NCBI GenBank assembly: GCA_037157565.1
Contig: JAZHRO010000012.1
Span: forward strand, 54,799,501-54,863,500
Length of the DNA stretch: 64,000 bases
From: Thalassia testudinum
Taxonomy: Eukaryota; Streptophyta; Magnoliopsida; Alismatales; Hydrocharitaceae
Reading direction: 5' to 3'
In this document: positions 1-11,984 of the stretch, one piece after another
How the letters are laid out: the number at the start of each line of letters is the position of its first letter
How positions within the stretch are numbered: position 1 is the stretch's first letter
Translations under genes and position numbers: made by a program
Notes under the pieces: generated by a model
What the model saw: only the letters and a program-made list of their open reading frames with translations
The model's database searches: none
What the model was told of the DNA's origin: nothing

Positions 1-1
1 A

Positions 2-120
2 ATTCATCCAGAGGACTAGGAAAACACCACCTTCACCTGCCCCTACAGGACATACGTTTTCCGCAAGATGCCTTTCAGGCTATGAAATGCACCCGTCACC
101 TTTCAGCGATGCATGCTAAC
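2..120 (+). pseudogene. Element Q: RT fragment of an Athila-like Ty3/gypsy element
   Basis: Read from base 2, this scrap encodes the RT stretch IHPED-ENTTFTCPYRTY and then FRKMPFRL-NAPVTFQRCML, where the dashes are in-frame stops. The same block occurs in A (32470-32600), P and O. In an intact element it lies between the GYSGYNQ motif and the MDD catalytic loop. It ends abruptly at 120, where the LTR of element O begins. The rest of Q lies outside the window on both sides. It is the outermost and probably oldest layer visible. The homology is clear; the element's extent is unknown. Confidence 0.8.
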
Positions 121-1743
121 TGAAGAGTCGAATATTCACTTTCGAAAATGATTTTTAAGATGATTTGTCATTGTATTTATAAGTGGTGGAAAAATGACTA
201 ATCAAAGTATTGAATTGAAATTAACCACTCACAAGAGAGCGGGTCGTATCCATAGGGAGGCAATGACCTATTAAAACTTGCAAAATCAAGAAACTGATGC
301 TCACAAGTTTTCAACCAAAGAAACTAAACCCAAATCTGCCTTTAGATCAAGAAACCAATAAAAGATCATGCTAAAATAATATTTATGAGAAATTAGAGGG
401 TTGTGCTCATAAATGTGCCACAATAAATTATTAATAACTTAAAAATCCTCTCCCCCTCAATGGCACACAAATGTAATTACTAACTAAAACTAAAATATAG
501 GATTTCGTTTGAAGACTCTCACGCATGAAGGAGGGAGACCTAAATGGCGCGACTGCAGCTAGAGGTCGAGTAGGCTGAGCCGCTTCTAATGGTGGCAGTC
601 TCGTGGCCAACGGTGGTCGGAGGCGGCCGATTGGAGAGGAGGCCAATCATGGGTTCCAGTAGCCTGCTCACTGCGTGCACGCGCGTGCAGTCGGTCGAGC
701 ACAACTGTGCGGGTGGCGAGGACCAGCATGCTGGCTACGGTCGCACACTGGCGAGAAGTAGGCGCGAGCAAAGAGGGGGCATGCAACCATGCACGCATAC
801 TGCTGCTAGAGTTGGTGCGTGCCTATGCACAATGGGGACTACTGTTGCAGGCATGGCAGAGGTGCAGCAAGGGGGTATGCCTATGCGTACGTGCACGGAG
901 GGTGAAATCCGAGGAGGTGAAATGGGCAGGTGAGCAGGCCGCGCATGGTGCACTGTTGGCCAAGTGCATGGGGTGCGCACGGGGAAGAAGGATGGCAGTG
1001 GCGCGCTGTTGGTGATGGTGGTGGTGGGTTTCATTAAAGTGGAGGAGAAATAGAGGAAGAAGAAACGAAGAAAAAGAAGATACTGTTGGGAGGTCAGACG
1101 TCTGGGAACATTCCCAGACATCTTAAATGAGCGTGGATGGCTACTGGCACATGGTTATGGCGGTGGTTGCTGGTGTTGGTGATGGCGGTAGTGCACACTG
1201 AGTTGCTCACAGTAATCTACACAGTCACTGATGGCAGAATGGTCTGTCATCCTGCCTGTCTGTGGTGGTGTGGACTTGTGCACATGGTAGGAGGCCGGCG
1301 GTGGTGGAATGGAGGAGAGTTTGACTCTCTGCGCAATAGTGGAGTGGGGATGGAGGCCTGCTGAGCTAAGTCGCTAGAGATCTCTTCTTATGCAGCAGAA
1401 AGGTGGAGAGGAAGATGGAGTGTCGCACGAAGACCATCAATGCAAGATCTGCATTCACAGCTCAACAATGAAGGTGGTGCTGGAGCCGTTGGAAGAAGAA
1501 AAGTTAATAAAATATAATAATAAATCAAGGGTTATTTATCTATAACACCTTAGAAGAAATGTTAAATCAAACACTATATGTAATGCAACCTATTTCAAAG
1601 CATGATATTCTAAATAAATTCTAAATGATATTATCAATGCATGAAATAGGTAATTTTATGTTATCCTATTTACATATTAATGTATGCTATATAAATGTCT
1701 AAGCATTAAAATACACAAATAGCCCACAAATATGGGCTCATCA
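121..1743 (-). mobile_element. 3' LTR of element O (LTR family C, copy C1)
   Basis: This LTR lies in minus orientation. It begins TGAAGAGTCG and ends CTCATCA on the plus strand, so it reads TGATGAG...TCTTCA on its own strand. It belongs with C2 (19101) and C3 (62602), which share the box ACCACTC..(G)AG..GGGTCGT near the LTR 3' end. Bases 1744-1775 match the polypurine-tract region of the other elements, read in reverse, which identifies it as the 3' LTR of minus-strand O. It carries an inverted AGACGTCT pair at 1094-1125 and a terminal hairpin at 1721-1738. The small open frames in it are not supported as genes. The left flank CTAAC would be the target duplication; its partner lies outside the window. 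Confidence 0.75.
1094..1125. repeat. Inverted AGACGTCT pair in LTR C1
   Basis: TCAGACGTCTGGGAA is followed by a 2-base loop and then TTCCCAGACATCTTA. The two arms are inverted copies, one with the CpG decayed to CA. C3 has the same arrangement at 63496-63530. Confidence 0.75.
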
Positions 1744-2060
1744 AATGCCCACATGCCTAGTTTTTGCTAGTCCCTAGCAAGTTCAGGCAATAACCCAGCT
1801 CTTCAAGTGGACTAGCCAACCCAGTCAGTCTTCTTTTAGAAACATGTTAAGTTTAGACTTTATACCTAAGGTTTCCAAGTAGTTGCTAAGTTGCAAACTA
1901 GGTCTGCTAAGGATGAGTTGCAAGCGCAGGTTTCCCTGATTTCTATCTCTACCCTAAGGTCTATTGGTCCCAAAGATTAAAGCATCAGTGCATGTGCAAT
2001 GGTCTGATTTATTTGAGGTCGGTATGATTGCCAACCTAAAAATAAGATTTCTTTCTTTTG

Positions 2061-2065
<5 letters not shown>

Positions 2066-2097
<32 letters not shown>
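2066..2097. repeat. (TA)n microsatellite
   Basis: An uninterrupted TA dinucleotide run lies in the non-coding 3' region of element O. A shorter (TA)n run occurs in LTR Y around 8313-8331. Confidence 0.9.
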
Positions 2098-2099
<2 letters not shown>

Positions 2100-2998
2100 T
2101 TCTAAGTCTAACCTTGGATCAGCTATCAACACAGTCTGTGTCGGATTCATTGTCCCCATCACCGAACCTCAAAGGGTGCCTGGCTTTCGATGCTTCTAGA
2201 TAGCACCGCCCATAACGACCCCAGGAACTCCTGGCAATCGACACTTCGAGATAGGGCCTCCCATGGTACCTAAACTGCATAAAGCGCTTACATGCCCCCA
2301 GTAGGATGGACTTCCTAAGAGACAAGCACTGTGGAGGTGACATGTTATCATCACATCCTCAAAGTGAATATATACTCCACCTCTCCTACGGCAGGAACTC
2401 TTCCAATCAATTTGTGTTTTCAAGCTTCCCCTAAGTCAAAACAAAGAGAACCAAATTTTTCTTCAAGAAAGGAATTAAGGTTATCATTATTTACACAAGA
2501 CCAAATGTGTGTGAAATGTGGATGCTTAGGTTACAAGAACCCATAAACCAAAAGGTAGAAAAAGATATCAAGTACTACCCAACCTTTAACTCAATCCCTA
2601 TCTTTCCTTCCTCAACCTCTTGAGGAATGGTTCGCAAGTTAACTCCTACTTGAGTTTTTCCAAGTCGACAAAGGACCCTAAAGGTCTAAAGGTAGTAGCT
2701 CAACTTAGCTTCTAAAGTCAGACACCTAGAGTCAATGTAGACTAACCTAAAGTTCTAGTCTGCCTAAGAATGCAAGGCCCAGCCAGTTAAGCTCAATAAT
2801 GCAAAGTGTTTTTTTCTTTCTTTAACAATGCAAATGTATGCAATGCAGAATGTTTTAAGTAAATGCATGAATGCACTATGTATAAATGCTATGTACAGAT
2901 GCCTCAGGTTCTATCCCCCCATGACTAGTTTAAACAATGTCCTCATTGAAAGTAAAATGGCCAAGGGAAAATGTTACTTGAGTTGGGAAAGAAAGGAG

Positions 2999-3928
2999 CT
3001 AAGGCATCTCAAGAGTGACTTCGTCAACCAGATGGCCATCCAAAGTAATGTAAGGTTTTAATCGTTGGCCGTTGACGGTAAAGGGTGGTGCAAAAGAGGA
3101 AGGGCTCTTGATCTCCACAGTCCCATGCGGAAACACTTTGGTGATAATGTAAGGCCCATCCCAATGTGATTTCAATTTCCTTGGAAAAAGCTTAAGTCTG
3201 GAATTGAAAAGCCAAACTTGTTGGTTGAGCTCAAAAGTCTTTCTAAGGATATACTTATCATGCAAGACCTTAGTTCTCTCTTTATAAGCTTGGGAGGTGT
3301 CATAAGCATCATTCCTCAGTTTCTCAAGCTCAGTCAACTCTAGTAAACGTGCTTTACCTACTTGCTCTAAATCCATGTTGACACTTCGGATAGCCCAAAG
3401 TGCCATATGTTGAGGTTCAACAGGTAAGTGGCACACTTTCCCGTACACTATCCAGAAGGGAGACATTCCCAAAGGGGTTTTGTAGGCCGTTCGATAAGCC
3501 CATAAAGCATCATCGAGCTTTTGGGACCAATCCTTCCTATCTGGCCTAATAGTCCTTTCTAAAATGTTCTTGATCTCCCTATTTGACACTTCAGCCTGGC
3601 CACTTGTCTGAGGATGGTAAGAGGTAGCAATCTTTTGAGTTACTCCCAGACTCCTGAATATCCGATTGAAGTGATAGTTCTGGAAATGAGGTCCCCCATC
3701 ACTTATAATCATCTTAGGGAAGCCAAAGCGAGATATGATATTGGCCTTCACAAATTTCAATACCATAGAGTGGTTATTTGTGCATGTAGGAATGGCTTTT
3801 ATCCACTTGGAGACATAATCCACTGCCACCAACATATACTCAAATCCATAGGATGAAGGGAAGGGACCCATGAAGTCTATCCCCCAAACATCAAGAATTT
3901 TTACAGGTTGGATAGGGTGTTGAGGCAT
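2999..3928 (-). pseudogene. Element O integrase core and C-terminal domain (pol fragment)
   Basis: This 309-residue open stretch is the catalytic part of a Ty3/gypsy integrase, which joins retrotransposon cDNA to host DNA. The DD35E triad is present: D18 in GIDFMGPF, D77 in ISDGGPHF and E113 in GQAEVSNREIK. It is followed by the plant Athila/Tat signature blocks RPDRKDW, ALWAYRTAYKTP and SPFWIVYGK and by a C-terminal region (LKLFPRKLKSHWDGPY). No chromodomain is seen. Upstream, the HHCC zinc-finger part (about 4110-3930) is recognisable as HCGGHF...YFGKACLRYQR but carries a stop. It is a piece of one polyprotein, so the first Met is not a true start. The core could fold, but the parent pol is split by two insertions. 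Confidence 0.88.
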
Positions 3929-4444
3929 TTCATTCCGCTTCCCAATCGTTCCAGTTCGTTGATATCTAAGACAGGCCTTACCAAAGTAGTGGGAATCCTT
4001 AAATAAAGTAGAACACTAAAAATCAGACTGGAGAACCTTAAAAGTTATTTTCCTTGCACGAAAGTGTCCTCCACAATGAAGCTCATGGTAAAATCTCAAC
4101 ATACTCTGTTGCTCTTCTTCAGGCACACATTGTCACCAAACTTGGTCTTGTCCAATATGAAATAATTCTAGCTCTTCCCAATGAAAGAATCTAGCTTGGG
4201 AGATGAATCGCATCCGTTTCTGCTCATCCCAAGAGCCAGGAGTTTCTCTAGTGACCAAGTAATTAACCGTATCCGCATACTAGGGTGAAGTCAGAGTTAC
4301 CACCATAAGGGTCTCATCGGGAAATGTCTAGCGAATATCTCCAGATGGAGCATTGTTAAGGGGAAGGTGAGACAGGTGCTTAGCCACTACATTTTCCACT
4401 TCTTTCTTTTCACAAATTTCCAAATTAAACTCTTGGAGTAGAAT

Positions 4445-5296
4445 TCACCTAATTAAGCATGGCTTAGAGTCCTTCTTGGCAATGAGATGTTTCACTGCCG
4501 CATGATTAGTAAAAATGATCTCCTTGGATCCAAGAAGATAAGACCTAAACTTCTCCAGAGCAAAAACTGCAGCAAGTAATTCCTTTACGGTGGCTGTGTA
4601 GTTTTGTTGTGGTTCAGTTAAAGTCTTGCTGGTATAGTGCAACACATGTGGTCTTCCCTCAACCTTTTGTCCAAAGACTGCTCCCACAGCATAATCCGAA
4701 GCATCACACATCAACTCAAATGAGAGTGTCCAATCTGGAGCTCGGAGAATAGGTGCAGAGGTCAAGGCCTCCTTCGACGTATGAAAAGCCTTAGCACACT
4801 TTGAATCAAAATCAACGGAAGATTCCTTTGCTAATAAGTCACAAAGTGGCCTAGAAATTTTGCTGAAATTCTTAAGGAATAGCTTATAAAAGCCTGCATG
4901 GCCCAGAAAGGATCTAATATATTTGACATTCATGGGCAATGGGAATTTGGAAATAGAATCAACCTTAGCCTTATCTACTTCTAAGCCCCTTTCAGACACA
5001 ACATGCCCAAGTACAATGCCTTTCTGTACCATGAAGTGGCTTTTCTCCCAGCTGAGGATTAAACCAGTCTCCTTACAACTCTTCAGCATATTCTCTAAGT
5101 GCAGGAGACACTGGTCGAAAGGTGAGTCATAAATAGGGAAGTCATCCATAAAAACCTCGATGCACTCGTCAATCATGTCTGAGAAAATGGACATCATACA
5201 CTGCTAGAAGGTTACCAGTCATTACATAATCCAAACAGCATACGCCTGAACGCAAAAGTACCGTAGGGACTAGTAAAAGTGGTCTTATCTTGGTCA
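4445..5296 (-). pseudogene. Element O RT palm/thumb and RNase H (pol fragment)
   Basis: The 250-residue frame at 4445-5197 contains the RT catalytic loop FMDD (5141-5152), the block SWEKSHFMVQKGIVLGH, the connection region IRSFLGHAGFYK and an RNase H start MCDASDYAVGAVFGQK with its TVKELLAAVFALEKFRSYL helix. Between 5198 and 5296 the fingers (GTFAFRRMLFGLCN) are still readable but are broken by a frameshift and stops. The frame ends after DSKPCLIR, and what follows towards 4000 is degenerate. The N-terminal half of the same RT is at 41881-42065. Order and sequence fit the Athila lineage of Ty3/gypsy elements. Confidence 0.85.
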
Positions 5297-6639
5297 TCGG
5301 GTGATGGGAACACCATTATGAGTCCTAACTAGCTCATTTTGACTCAAAAAAGAGAACAAAAGCTCCTACATAACCAACTAGAGGTCTTAACTCAATGAAT
5401 AACCATTCTGAGAGAAACTAAGAAACAAGGGGTAAAACTATAATTTTACCATTGTAGTACAACAATGGATTTTCTCATGGGCTAAACACAGGTCAAATGA
5501 TCTTAACAAGATAAAAAGTGGATTGGTTCAAACAGAAAAGGGTTCATGTGAAGTCTATGAATTAAATGACTTCTTGTAACCTTAAAACAGACCTACTTAA
5601 TTTAACAAGGTTTTGGTCAAGATAAAATTCACCTAAACCTTCTAAAAATCATGAAAAAATATTCTCTAGGGTTAAGAACCTTCAATTTGGCCCTTAGAAT
5701 CTATTTTGACCTAAATTAGGGTCTTAGTCAAATATTTACCCTAAATTGGGTTTTTGCATAAATTGCCTAGTCAAACGTGGTAAAACCTAAAATCCAACTT
5801 TACCATGGGATTCCTTAGGTCCAAATTAGGTTTGTACCAAAATTTGGACCTGATGGGAATTCATCTTGACCTACTTTGCAAACAGGTCTAGCCCAATTAC
5901 ATTTCTACCCCTATCTTTTAAAAACCTCTGCAGAAACCCCCTATCTTTGTCTTCATTCTTTGTAATTAGGTCCCTCCACCATTATAGAGGAGGGAGTCCT
6001 ACTCCGGTAAGAATTCGAGGGTAAGATCTCTCTGATTTCTCAGAGAATCCCCCTCAAAATTGAAAGGAAGATTCTCTAAGAAATCTCCTCCAATATGAAC
6101 ACAATTCAAGGTTCTATTTGGTACCCAATCTCTCATGCGAATGCATGAGAGATTTGGGTCTCCTTCAAACCTCCATCTCTGATGAGCTTGCCGTGCTTGG
6201 AAGCTTGGCATCCAAGCACAAATCCTTCCTCCAGGGCCTACAAAAGCATACCCAAATCAGCCCGCATCTCCCATGCTTGAAATTGGCTAGAGAATCCCTC
6301 AATTTCATCTCTTTCCCCTCCAACCAGTGTCTCAGCAAGCTCCAGCGACCTCTCTCTCTTTCCCTCGTCGCCCAACCACAATACCAGTGGCAGGGCCCTC
6401 TTCCTCTTGTTCGTCCGCGTCACGCTATGATAAACGCCAGTTTATCATCATTCTTATGCATTAAAACAAACCTAGATCTTAGGATTTTTCTCCGCAAATG
6501 GGTTTTTGGGCTACATTTAGGCATTAACTAGGATAGGCATGCATTGCATTTTTTCTTGTTGTTTTAATGTGTTTTTGTGAGTGTCAGGGATGAACAGATA
6601 TACAGATCCCTAAAACCCTAGCACTCATGAAGGCAAATG

Positions 6640-7330
6640 GTGAACGAGGAGCTCAGACTAGCTGGAACTCAACTTGATCTAGCTCACCACAACTGGAACC
6701 TAGCTCACTTGGACTAGGGTTAGCTCATCCCAGCTCCATTCAGCTAATCTTAGCTGAATGGCAGCTCAAGAGAGCTCATCTTCACCCTAGCTCAAGTCAG
6801 CTCAGATCCAACTCAACTTAGTTGAGTCTAGCTCATCTCAGCTCCCATTAGTCCATAGGGAGCTCTAGCTTAGCTCAGCTAAGTTGACTGGAGTTCATCC
6901 CAGCTCAGATCCAGCTACATCCAGCTCCATTCAACTCCAGCCAGCTGAAGAAGAATTCATCCTAGCTTAGGAAGCTCAAGTCCAGCTCCTGGGGACTCAG
7001 CTTAGCTCAACTTGGTTGAGCTAAGCTACCTTAGCTGTCTCAACCAACTCAATCCTCCCCGGGAGCACCAGACCTAGCTCACCTCAGCTCCATTCAACAG
7101 AAGCCAGCTCACTTTAGCTTGGCTTAGTAGCTAGCAAAGAACTAGCAAGCTAAGCCAGCTAGAGTAGCCCCATGTTGACCTCTTCAGTAGCTGCCAGCTC
7201 CACTTCAGCTCCAGATTCTTCAGATCCAGCTCCTCCCTCCAAACACTAGCTCCAACACCTCCTCCTCTACTCCATAGCTAGCTAAGCTAGCTTAGCTTAG
7301 CTAGCAACCATCTCCTTGGCCATCCTCCAC
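6640..7330. repeat. AGCT-rich low-complexity tract in LTR X
   Basis: This stretch of roughly 690 bases is saturated with AGCT in words such as TAGCTCA, CAGCTCA and TTAGCTC, with irregular spacing. It is not a clean tandem repeat. No credible reading frame spans it. It fades into a segment with several GGCGCC/TTGGTGCC words (about 7400-7690). Confidence 0.8.
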
Positions 7331-9244
7331 CTTCAACTTAACCCTAGCTAGCTCCACCAACTAAGCTTACCTAGTCCACCTAAGCTGCCTAACCTCTACT
7401 CTATTTTGGCGCCAAGATGGACACCTCCTAGCCCCTCAACTACACCCAAAAGACACCTTGTTTTGGTGCCTAAATACCCTTCTAGAAGCCCTCCCTTTTG
7501 GCACCAAAACATCCCCACATCATGGCCCTACACATAACCCTACAACCCATCCTAGCCACCCACCTACCCCTCCTTCTAGAACCCTACTTGGCGCCACCTA
7601 AGCCACCCTTCTAGAAGCCATTTTGATGCCAACTTCAAGGGGTGCCACCACCCATAACCACCACCAAGGTGCCCCTTGGGTTGGTGCCAATTATCCTTAG
7701 ACATAGGATCCCCAAGCACTTCCATCTTCCCACCTTAGCCCTCCATTTCAAGAGTCACCTTAACCCCTCATCCTACCCTATAGAAAGACCATGACCCACC
7801 ACCATTCAAGCCATCCTTGGCTAGCAAATTTCCTCTCATACTCTACCTAGAGCCCACGCCCAAGAGAGAAGAAGAAGAAGATTAAGGGGATATTCTGTCC
7901 CTTTGGTGCCTTCCCCTCTTCCCTTCTCTCTTGTGTCCACGACAGCCAAAGGAGGAGCCAGGCAAGGAAGACCTTTAGAGGAGGTCTTGAAGGTGGTCCA
8001 CGCCACCTTGGAGGAGAAATTGAGGGTGGTGCACTGTTGGAAAGTGCCATAGATCGCATTTTTTATAAAAGCGTCGTAGTATAGTTGCGAAATACGATCC
8101 AACAAAGACATTGTTTTGAAAATAACGAGACTTTGAGTCCCGGTCGTTCGTCTCTGGGAGGCGTTGTTTTTGTTTTTGAAATCGATCTTAAAGCCGCTCT
8201 ACTTTATTTAAATGACATGTTGGTGCGTAATATATAGGCGGTTAAAGAACAGGCACTTAAATCACGCAAATAAAATAATCATTCAGCTCATAGTGATTTC
8301 AAACACATAAAGAGATATATATATATATATAAATGCATTTTTCATTCATTCATTGGGGGAGAGTTGTTTGTACAGGAAATCTAGAGGAAAGCTTATACAG
8401 GAATGCTTTAAATTAAACCTAGCTACTAGAAAACGATTGAACACAAGAATTGACGGGGGGATTTCGCATGCATCATTGGGAGAGAAGAGAAACTACTCTA
8501 CTAAGCAGTAAATGAAAGCAGTAAAACTTATGAAAAGCATGATCTAGAGCTAAAAGAGTAGAGGGCATTCAGGGGTGGTCCCCGATGGCCTTGGAGTGGT
8601 CGAGAGGAGAATGAGGGGCGGCCAATGTAGCTTAGGCCGACCCTTGGAGAGAAGTAGGGTTGATCCAGCATCCCGGCATGGTGTCCTCCATGGTGGTGGT
8701 AGTGAGCTCATGGAGGTGGAGTGAGTGGCTAAGTGGAGGTGGCGTGAATGGCACCAATGGAGAGCAATTGCCAAGGGAGTGAATGGGTGCAAATGGCCAC
8801 CTAAGGGGTCTTTTTATAGACCTAAGGGAAGCTCTCTAGAGAATTATGGAATTCTCTAGAGAGGACTATGGTGGGAGCTCGTGGGAGAGTGAGAGAGAGA
8901 GGGTGGATGGTGGTTTTTAGATCCACCAAATGTGGATCTAAAAATTGAATGGCTCTTGGTTGCTATTTTTGGCAACCAAGGCAACCACACATGGTAGAGA
9001 GTTCTAGAGAACTCTAGGCTAGATATTTTCGTGTGGATGGTGTGTGTGGGTGTGTGTGGGTTGAAACTTAGGTGGCTAGGTTGATTAGGTTGGGTTCTAG
9101 GGGGTTTAGGTCAAGATAGGTCTCAAATTAGGGTTATAAACCCTAATTCACTAAGGTAAAGTGCAATTAAACTCAATACAAGTTTAATTGGGTGTGTGGA
9201 AACTTAATTGAGAGTAAAACAACTCAATTAAGTCAGGTCTAGGT

Positions 9245-9322
9245 CAATTGGACTCTCACTGAGTCCAATTGGACAGTGTGTGCTAAGATCAGGGCTCAAT
9301 TGGACTCAATGAGTCCAATTGA
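9245..9322. repeat. Two consecutive long hairpins built on CAATTGGACTC in LTR Y
   Basis: The first hairpin is CAATTGGACTC, a 5-base loop, then GAGTCCAATTG (9245-9271). The second is TCAATTGGACTC, a 3-base loop, then GAGTCCAATTGA (9296-9322), with a perfect 12-bp stem. The surroundings (9160-9360) hold more CAATTA/CAATTG words. Confidence 0.85.
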
Positions 9323-9504
9323 ATAGGCTGATGGAATTGACTAAGATCCAAGTCAATTAGGTTTAGTAAGGACCTAATTAGGTCCTTAGGGAGGTCTAGA
9401 GGTGATGTACTAGGGTTAGGGCACCTTAATTTAGGTTCCTATGGGGTTGGAATTGGGTTTAGGGACCTAGAGATCCAAGATCAAGGCTTAAATATCAAAA
9501 CAGG

Positions 9505-9765
9505 AATTGGAGAGCAGTATCAGACGTCTAATTATATAATCAGACATCTTATACTCAAAAATCAGACGTCCATACTTGTTGTCTGGACGTCCAATCAGAG
9601 TCAGGAAGGGTTTCAGGTTCTGTTTTGGGTATTCTGTAGAAATTGGACGTCTGACAAAGTGTCTGGACGTCCAATAACACTGCAGAAGTGGGTTTGAAGT
9701 GTGCGGGAGTTGGCTAAGGGTCCTGGACGTCTTAAAACTTATCTGGACGTCCAGAGAAGGGTTGG
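9505..9765. repeat. AGACGTCT motif cluster in LTR Y
   Basis: The motif GACGTC and its CpG-decayed form GACATC occur repeatedly as TCAGACGTCTAA, TCTGGACGTCCAA and similar words in both orientations, separated by 15-60 bases. The cluster lies upstream of a plain T-rich stretch and overlaps no coding sequence. Confidence 0.85.
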
Positions 9766-11984
9766 AACTAGGGTTTTAGGGCTTCCTAGGGTGTTGTGAC
9801 CTAATCTAAGGGTGGCTATGGCTTGGGGAAGTCTCTAGGCTATCCTAGGGCTAGGATGGACCTAAGCTCTTCACATTTTACTGCTTTATTTCTACTTAAT
9901 AGAATAGAAAACCTTTAACCCCCTTACATTATTATTCCTACATCTAAACTAGGCCTTCTGCTCCAGCTCTACCACAACTCCCGTTATTTCAGATCTAACT
10001 TCAGATCCTGCTCCAGATCCAGCTCCAGATCTGCTTATTGCCTGCAATCGACATAATACACTTAATCAGCACATTATAACATTATTTTATGCATAGCTAA
10101 AGGAAAGCAGTAAAGATGCAGATAATGCGTATGCATGCATGAATAACCCTAACTTATGCTAAGTCCTAGCCTAATTTAGGTCAATTAAGACCTATGATTG
10201 TTGCGCAATCATGCCCGCCCACCCTTGGAGGAAGGACTTGAAGGTGGAGAGCAACCACCTTGGAGGAGCTTTCATGGAAGGAGAAGAAGGAGGCCCTCTT
10301 TTCAAGCCAAGGAGCAGCTAGGCTTGGAGCAAGAAGACTCCCTTCTTCACCAGATTCTACAAGAGGATTTGTGTTTCTTCTATTGCTTTTATATTTTACA
10401 TTTATAGTAGAAGCATTCCTCTACTTGTCTTTATAAGAGAACATAAATTTTGCTTAATTAAATTGCCTTCTTTTTAATTTCTTGTTGTAATTGTTACTTT
10501 TGTTCTAGCACTTGTTCTACTTCCACTCCCTAATTACTCTAGGCCTCCACTTGCATAGAGTGAGCTTAGGTAGTGGACATTTTCATCTCTTAAGTTTTAG
10601 GTTAGCATTTTAGGTGTTAGCACTTTTCCGTCACAATTCGCACTTTGCCCTTATTATTTCAAAACTAAAAATATATATATTCAAAATACCAAAAAGAAAG
10701 TTGAGATTTATTTTTTAGCAAGAGAATTAAATTACAAATTTGCCTCCTTAGACGACCCTAGATACTCACCTATTTAGGAATATACATTTAAAAGCGTATG
10801 CAAATTGGCTTGTTACAATGACTTAAAAACCACTTTTATAAATCACATGAAACTTCACATCATGCCACACCCATCGACGCCTTTGCAGCCCTTTCATCGT
10901 CGCCGTCCTCCCCCCACTGAGCATTTCGTCTTCGACGATGGCAATACGAGCCGGCCACCATCTCTGTCTCCCCCTTCATCTCTCTACATCCAGCTAAGTC
11001 CTCTCTCCTTTTTAATCCCTTTTCCCTCTTTATTTCTTGAAAACACCCCTCGACGCATGCAATCACCATCACCCCTTCCAACTTCGGCCAGAACTCCGGT
11101 GAGGTGTCCTCGCCTGTTACGAACCGGTTCCCGAGAACTCAAGACCGGCTCGCCTCAACTAATCCCAAGACCCAGTCGTCCAACAAGAAATAATCGAAAA
11201 GCAGGAAAATAAACCATGTTCACTATGCAATGTAACTAACAGTAAGAGCATACAAGCAGTAAAGGAAAGTAAAAGTTGTTAGTTCAGTACATACCACCAC
11301 AACAACAGGAAAGTAAAACAAAAGTAACAGTAACAGGAACAGTAACAAAAAGTCTGAAACTCACTATAGTAGAAAAGAGAGTACAACAAAAGTACTGGAA
11401 ACTACGGCTGGGCTCGACTGGACCCAGCACCCTCTGCAGCCAGTAGCTCGAGCTGCTCAACTCCTGGACCTAAACAGTGTTATGAGAAAATGGAGTCAGT
11501 GAACGCTGAGTAGAGTGGTAACCAAACTATATAAAGCAGTAGAAACTAGCAAGTATATTTATACTTTTCCAATTATTTATTTTACAGGTAATTTCTTTTC
11601 AACCCCTTGGTTTACTTTCAGATTTCTTTCTTGATCTTGCAAGTTCCTCGAGGGAACAATCTTGATTACAGTCTTTTCCGAAGAGTAGAAGGTACACGTG
11701 GCGCTCTCCTGGCCAGGAGAGTCCACCGTGGTAGTCCTACACCCAGTCAACCCCCCCGAGGTCACTGACAGACGTAACGGTGACAATGGCACACACGATA
11801 AGCGCATAGGTAGCTACCTCGCACTGGCACGCTGTCAGTCGTTTCCGCTAGCGGGTACGCTCAAAGTACAGCACGGAACAATATAGGGCTTAGCCCTCTC
11901 AGAAAAAGGGGTCTAGCCCCTCAGAACTAAACAGGGGTCTTGCCCCTCCACAATCCGTGCACCCTCGTCTGACTACCCCAGTTT

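Larger units (their letters stand above)
1744..5301 (-). mobile_element. Element O, body segment 1: 3' region, integrase, RNase H and RT
   Basis: This is the minus-strand internal part of O between its 3' LTR (at 1743) and the insertion of A at 5302. Reading backwards it holds the RT palm, RNase H, a damaged integrase zinc-finger region (about 4440-3930), the integrase core, and a non-coding 3' region of about 1.25 kb. That 3' region contains a (TA)n tract near 2066-2097 and a CATGGGGGG motif near 2915-2932. The RT reading resumes at 41881, because A splits it with target duplication TCGGG. Confidence 0.85.
8035..10211 (-). mobile_element. LTR Y, solo LTR (minus) inside LTR X
   Basis: It starts TGTTGGAAAGTGCC and ends GCGCAATCA on the plus strand, a TG...CA span of 2177 bases. 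The flanks are TGCAC (8030-8034) and TGCCC (10212-10216), a target duplication with one difference. Orientation is minus: the box TCGTAGTATAG, typical of Athila-like LTR 3' ends, lies near the left end, a minus-strand TATAAAAA box is at 8811-8818, and the 5'-end hairpin TGATTG/CAATCA is at 10195-10211. No coding domains and no second LTR are present, hence a solo LTR. It contains an AGACGTCT cluster at 9505-9765. Confidence 0.8.
6426..10860 (+). mobile_element. LTR X, probable solo LTR inside the 5' LTR of A
   Basis: The LTR of A is interrupted between GTCACGC (6425) and CATGCCACACCC (10861); the undisturbed sequence is visible in the 3' LTR. The flanks CACGC/CATGC look like a target duplication with one change. 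The insert begins TATGATAAACG and ends AACTTCACAT, so TG...CA ends are only approximate (two extra bases at the left). A perfect hairpin, TGATAAAC/GTTTATCA (6428-6447), marks the left end as in the other Athila-like LTRs. No gag or pol is seen. After removing Y it is about 2.25 kb. The exact ends and lineage are less certain than the insertion itself. Confidence 0.6.

Noticed and set aside
589..1121. Frames of 102-128 residues on both strands
   Set aside because: GC-rich part of LTR C1; no domain and no conservation of the frame with C3.
121..1743. DNA transposon with inverted ends (TGAAGAG ... CTCATCA)
   Set aside because: The apparent inverted ends are the TG...CA ends of LTRs plus the terminal hairpin. 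A polypurine tract lies beside it, the copies C2/C3 have 5-bp duplications, and TATA boxes and LTR boxes fit a retrotransposon.
10805..11212. 135-residue Pro/Ser-rich plus-strand frame
   Set aside because: It runs across the X/A and A/Z junctions, so it is an artefact of nested insertions; a related frame at 37416-37850 is LTR of A.
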